NCBI GenBank assembly: GCA_004802705.1
Contig: SGPL01000359.1
Span: 1-34,614 of the forward strand
Reading direction: 5' to 3'
DNA: 34,614 nt
Source of the DNA: Bondarzewia mesenterica
Lineage: Eukaryota; Basidiomycota; Agaricomycetes; Russulales; Bondarzewiaceae
Shown: positions 31,451 to 34,614 of the stretch, piece after piece
Numbering within the stretch: position 1 is the stretch's first letter
How the letters are laid out: each line of letters begins with the position of its first letter
Made by a program: the position numbers and the translations under genes
The notes under the pieces: model-generated
Database searches by the model: none
Told to the model about the DNA's origin: nothing
The model's input: the letters and a program-made list of their open reading frames with translations, nothing else

Positions 31451-32955
31451 ATGTCGCAGTACGCCCACTTGTCGACGCCTGACCCCGATTTCGCTGTGTA
31501 CTTGGCTCAGCTGCCTCCTGCAACGAACTACGCGACGGACGTTCTTCTCTCGCGGGAGCATATCTCGAAAATCTGGCTCCCCCAGATGCGGGAGAGGCTC
31601 GCGCCAACCTCACCTCCAGGTGAGATGCATGTCTGCTCGAAGACGCGACGAAACTGTATCCCTCATCTCCTTTGCCTTTCTTGTGGAGTAGATTCGGAGT
31701 ACCGTGTGGAGGACCATAACGTCGCCGTCGAAAACGGAGAAATCCGAGTTCGTTGCCTCATTCCTACTCCTGCGGGAGTGCAGGGGAGGACGTATCCTGT
31801 CCTGGTTTGGTACCATGGAGGAGGTATAGCTTCCCCTCGATATCATTCTGCTCGGATGTCGTTCATGTTGATCTTTCTACCGCAAGGCTGGGCACTTGGA
31901 GACATCGAGCTCGACGACCTGGTCCTCAGACCGATCTGCGTAGAACTGCAAATCGTGATTGTCAATGTTGAATACAGGCGCGCTTTTCCCGCCGTACTTT
32001 CTCATGGTACTTAGGAATCGTGAGCTTGCTGACCGCGTGTATATATGCAGATTAGCGCCCGAGCATCCATTTCCCATCGGGGTCAACGACTGCTATGCTG
32101 CCCTCAAATGGGTGAGCCTCATTCCTTTACGATCCGCTAACGCACCAATCCGTTCAGCTCTAGGCTGCAGAACACGATGCCCAGCTCTCTGTTAACCTCT
32201 CGCAGGGCTTCATCGTCGGTGGAGCCTCAGCTGGTGGCAACCTCGCAGCCGTGATGGCGCTGCGCGCGCGCGACGACCCATTCTTCAAGGGCCGCGCGCT
32301 GACGGGCCAGCTCCTCGACTATCCGGCAACGATTCACGCGGATGGATATCCAGAGAAGCGAGTATCTCCACCCTTCACGCCTCGAGCATGACCTGAGGAA
32401 ACATCCTGCTGATCGATCATGGTTATTGCGTGAAGGTACAAAAACGAGTTACTCTCGTTAGAGGAAAACAAAGACGCGCCGTTCCTCACGCGAGATACCT
32501 TGCGCTGGACATACGGTAACGCGTCCCACTTGCGCTTGTTATGGAACTCAACTCAACTGTTCGCTCCTGATACCATGCATGCACCACATCACAGGACTCG
32601 TCAAGGCGCCCCCGACTCACCCCGACTTCTCGCCCGCCCTCGCGTCCTCGCACGTCGGCCTGCCACGCGCGTGCATCCAGATATGTGGGCTGGACCCCTT
32701 GCGCGACGAGGGCTTGCTCTACGAGAAGCTGCTCGCCACCCAGGGCGTCGACACGAAACTCTTCGTGTGAGTTCCCCTTTCACCTGTTTCTTCTTTCGAG
32801 GACGATTTGTTTTGATGGGGCTCGATGCCGTGGAGCGTAGGTATGCCGGTGTCCCGCACGGGTTCGATCTGAGCTGCCCGGATCTGCCCGCGGCCCAGCA
32901 GTTCGCGAGGGATTTCAGGGAAGGGCTCCGTTGGTTGCTCGAGAGATCTGTATGA
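31451..32955 (+). CDS. alpha/beta hydrolase, HSL/AB_hydrolase_3 family (copy H7)
   Basis: Eight exons (31451-31619, 31692-31823, 31887-31977, 32051-32111, 32164-32357, 32436-32515, 32595-32766, 32841-32955) join to 1014 nt, 337 aa. Landmarks: MSQYAHLSTPDPDF (near-identical to H1), VWYHGGGW, RLAPEHPFPIG, nucleophile elbow GGASAGGN, GLDPLRDEG and GVPHGFD. The catalytic Ser-Asp-His set is complete, so ester hydrolase activity is expected; the substrate is unknown. Introns 3 and 5 begin with GC (TACAG|GCGCGC and GAGAA|GCGAGT); no in-frame GT alternative is apparent for intron 3. The other five introns are GT-AG. The 3' exons are noticeably richer in G/C at third positions than H1 and H3. It lies 15 kb from H5, separated by unrelated genes, but belongs to the H1/H3 subfamily. 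Confidence 0.9.
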
Positions 32956-33334
32956 AATCTCAGCTAAGCGGTTCAAGGACCTCCGAACCTTGCGATGTTC
33001 GGTTCCATCTATCGATTGCTTCATTGGTCGTGTACTACATGTTCTGTCGTTTGCTTCAGTGGAATCAATCAGATTGTCCTCCATGCTGAGTTATAAGAAA
33101 GGTGTTGACCTTGCTCGATCCCGGACCCTACGCGCCTGCAAGAAGTTGAATTTACACGTTGAATTTACGCCTTTTGTATCTACTAAGTAAGCTACAGCGA
33201 TCATTACGCGACTTCATAACATACAAACACGCTTCTTCTGAATAAGTAAATGATAATAAGAAGCGCGAATCGTCTCCGTCATGAAAAAGTTCATATAAAA
33301 TGGCACAAGCGTAGAAGGCGGTCTTGGGTATCGA
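32956..33334. other. convergent intergenic region
   Basis: The 3' ends of H7 (+) and the membrane-protein gene (-) face each other here. No gene or repeat is visible. Confidence 0.4.
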
Positions 33335-34614
33335 CTACCGCTGGATCCTCACGAGCTCGATGTCCGATTCTCGCCGACTGACCTCGATGATCACGCCCTC
33401 TCCGGGGACGGGACCACACTCTAGGGTATGATCGTCACGGTGGTCGTGGTGGTGGTCGACGGCGATGGCGTCACGGCCAAAATCGGCGGTGCTGATGTTG
33501 GAACGGGCGCCGTGCGCGACGGCGAAGAGAGAGGTCGTGCCAGCCTCTTGTGCGCCTGCGGAGCGGAGGTGGAGAAGGATGCGACAACATAGGATGCTGT
33601 GGAACACGCGTGTCAACCTGTGTGGGGTGGGTGAGTGGGTTTGGAGAGGGGAGGAGAGCAGGCGTGGATGGGATGGATGGATGGACGTACGTGTCGAGTA
33701 GGTCGAGCAGTTCGTCCTGGATGGTGGGTGAGAAGGTGGGTTGGGAGGAGGAAAAGGGTGGGGGGGGAGACGTACGGGAGCTGTTAGGAAGACGATGACG
33801 TTGCCGAGTGTGAATGCTGCGCGGGGGATCGACTTCAGCCGTGCGTCTCGCGCGTGCGGCGAAAATTTCAGGATTAGGATCGACGACTCACGGAAGATGG
33901 CGATGTAGAACATGATGCTGTCCCGATAGAACGTCGATAGGAAGGGACTCATGGCGACCTGTCGCACTGCCACGAACGAAAGCATGAAAAAGTCGAATTA
34001 GCTTCCGCATTTTTCTTCTCTTTTCGAACAAAAAAGATGGGATGCGCAGACTCACGCAGGCGCACGCCTTTCCACAGCGTGAAACCCACGATGACTACAC
34101 ACCGAGTCACGCGATCGGTTGAGTGGGGGAAAAGGGCAGGGGTGGAAGGGTCAGCACCGCGAATCGGAGGGGAGCCAAAGTACGTACTGGTCTCGACGAT
34201 CAACAGGGTCATGAAGCTCACGACGACGATCGCGTCCACCGATGCCGCCGCACAACCCGCGATCGCAGGGTCCGCGCGCCGCTCGACTGTCAGATCCATC
34301 CATCCATCCCACCATCAACGTCAGCCGANGCCCTTTNCTATACATAAACACACTGGGGAGGGGTGGGGGGGACGCACAGGTTATGGAGCGAACGAAGATG
34401 GAGACGGCCCAGCACGCGACGGCCGTTCCGCACTGACGGAGTTTCCGGATCGCGAGATTAGGTTTTAGATGACGATAATAATGTGAGACCTTGCGCGGAC
34501 GTACGACCCAGAGCAAGCCGAAGCCGTAGAGGAACTTGCGCGAGCGGCTGTACAGCGCGTAGGTTCGCGAGGAGGAGGATCACTAGTGGTGCGCGCGCGC
34601 GTGAGTGATTCCTT
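33335..34614 (-). CDS. multi-pass membrane protein, DUF6533-like (5' end outside window)
   Basis: Minus-strand exons seen: 33335-33617, 33691-33716, 33776-33816, 33892-33966, 34056-34094, 34188-34286, one at about 34380-34433 (CGTAVACWAVSIFVRSI) and one near 34500-34570 (YALYSRSRKFLYGFGLLW). They join in frame through hydrophobic segments (AAASVDAIVVVSFMTLLIVE; VIVGFTLWKGVRLR; the loop MSPFLSTFYRDSIMFYIAIF; GNVIVFLTAPDELLDLLDT; VFHSILCCRILLHLRSAGAQ) to a His/Asp-rich cytosolic tail. Helix order, the SPFLxxFYRDSIxFY loop and the final CRxLLHLR match the large basidiomycete DUF6533 family of seven-helix proteins of unknown function, as I recall it. Small exons (26, 39 and 41 nt) are notable. 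The N-terminal helices, including the family signature, lie beyond the window, so the assignment is tentative. Two N bases (34329, 34337) fall in an intron. Confidence 0.7.
33660..33688. repeat. GGAT/ATCC microsatellite in an intron
   Basis: GGATGG units repeat at about 33667-33684, inside the intron at 33618-33690 of the membrane-protein gene. A similar ATCC run (CCATCCATCCATCCC) occurs at about 34297-34310 in another intron of the same gene. Confidence 0.6.

Noticed and set aside
5505..32955. A secondary-metabolite gene cluster built on hydrolases and the FAD monooxygenase
   Set aside because: No core synthase, transporter or transcription factor is present, and housekeeping genes are interspersed. 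Proximity alone is insufficient.

Overview
The window is nuclear DNA from a filamentous basidiomycete, most likely an Agaricomycete. The evidence is: many short (about 43-70 nt) spliceosomal introns; an F-box protein of the mushroom type; a seven-helix protein resembling the DUF6533 family; clear eukaryotic housekeeping genes (Erv14/cornichon, REX4, asteroid); and tRNAs with eukaryotic A/B boxes. Splice sites were assigned by eye from protein-family continuity, frame and, for the hydrolases, near-identical exon lengths among paralogues.

Layout. 1-4 kb: tRNA-Ala(AGC), a six-exon Erv14/cornichon cargo-receptor gene (+) and a single-exon F-box gene (-). 5.5-16.3 kb: a local family of alpha/beta hydrolases of the HSL/AB_hydrolase_3 type, called H1-H5 here (H1 -, H2 remnant -, H3 +, H4 -, H5 - damaged), with a complete five-exon REX4 RNA exonuclease gene (-) lodged between H3 and H4. 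16.9-19 kb: an unidentified and possibly damaged gene (-). 20.6-21.7 kb: a multiply broken UTP11 pseudogene (-). 22.5-25.3 kb: a nine-exon FAD-dependent (salicylate-hydroxylase-like) monooxygenase (-), followed by a decayed partial copy of itself that carries a 414-bp, almost perfectly palindromic foldback element. 25.7-26.7 kb: another hydrolase remnant (H6, +). 27.3-30.9 kb: a small conserved-looking unknown gene (-) and an asteroid/XPG-like nuclease gene (-). 31-33 kb: tRNA-Leu(CAG) (-) and the intact hydrolase H7 (+). 33.3 kb to the end: the 3' part of a multi-pass membrane protein gene (-) cut by the window edge.

How the parts relate. The housekeeping genes act in unrelated processes: ER export, rRNA processing, nucleic-acid cleavage and protein turnover. 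The main theme is birth and death of one esterase/lipase-like family. Four copies are intact (H1, H3, H4, H7), one is damaged but possibly rescued by intron retention (H5), and two are relics (H2, H6). All share an eight-exon plan in which exons 3-8 are almost invariant in length (91, 61, 194, 80, 172, 115 nt). Several introns start with GC rather than GT. The hydrolases and the FAD monooxygenase could together serve breakdown of small ester or aromatic compounds, but that is inference from proximity only. No virus, CRISPR array or bacterial-type operon is present.
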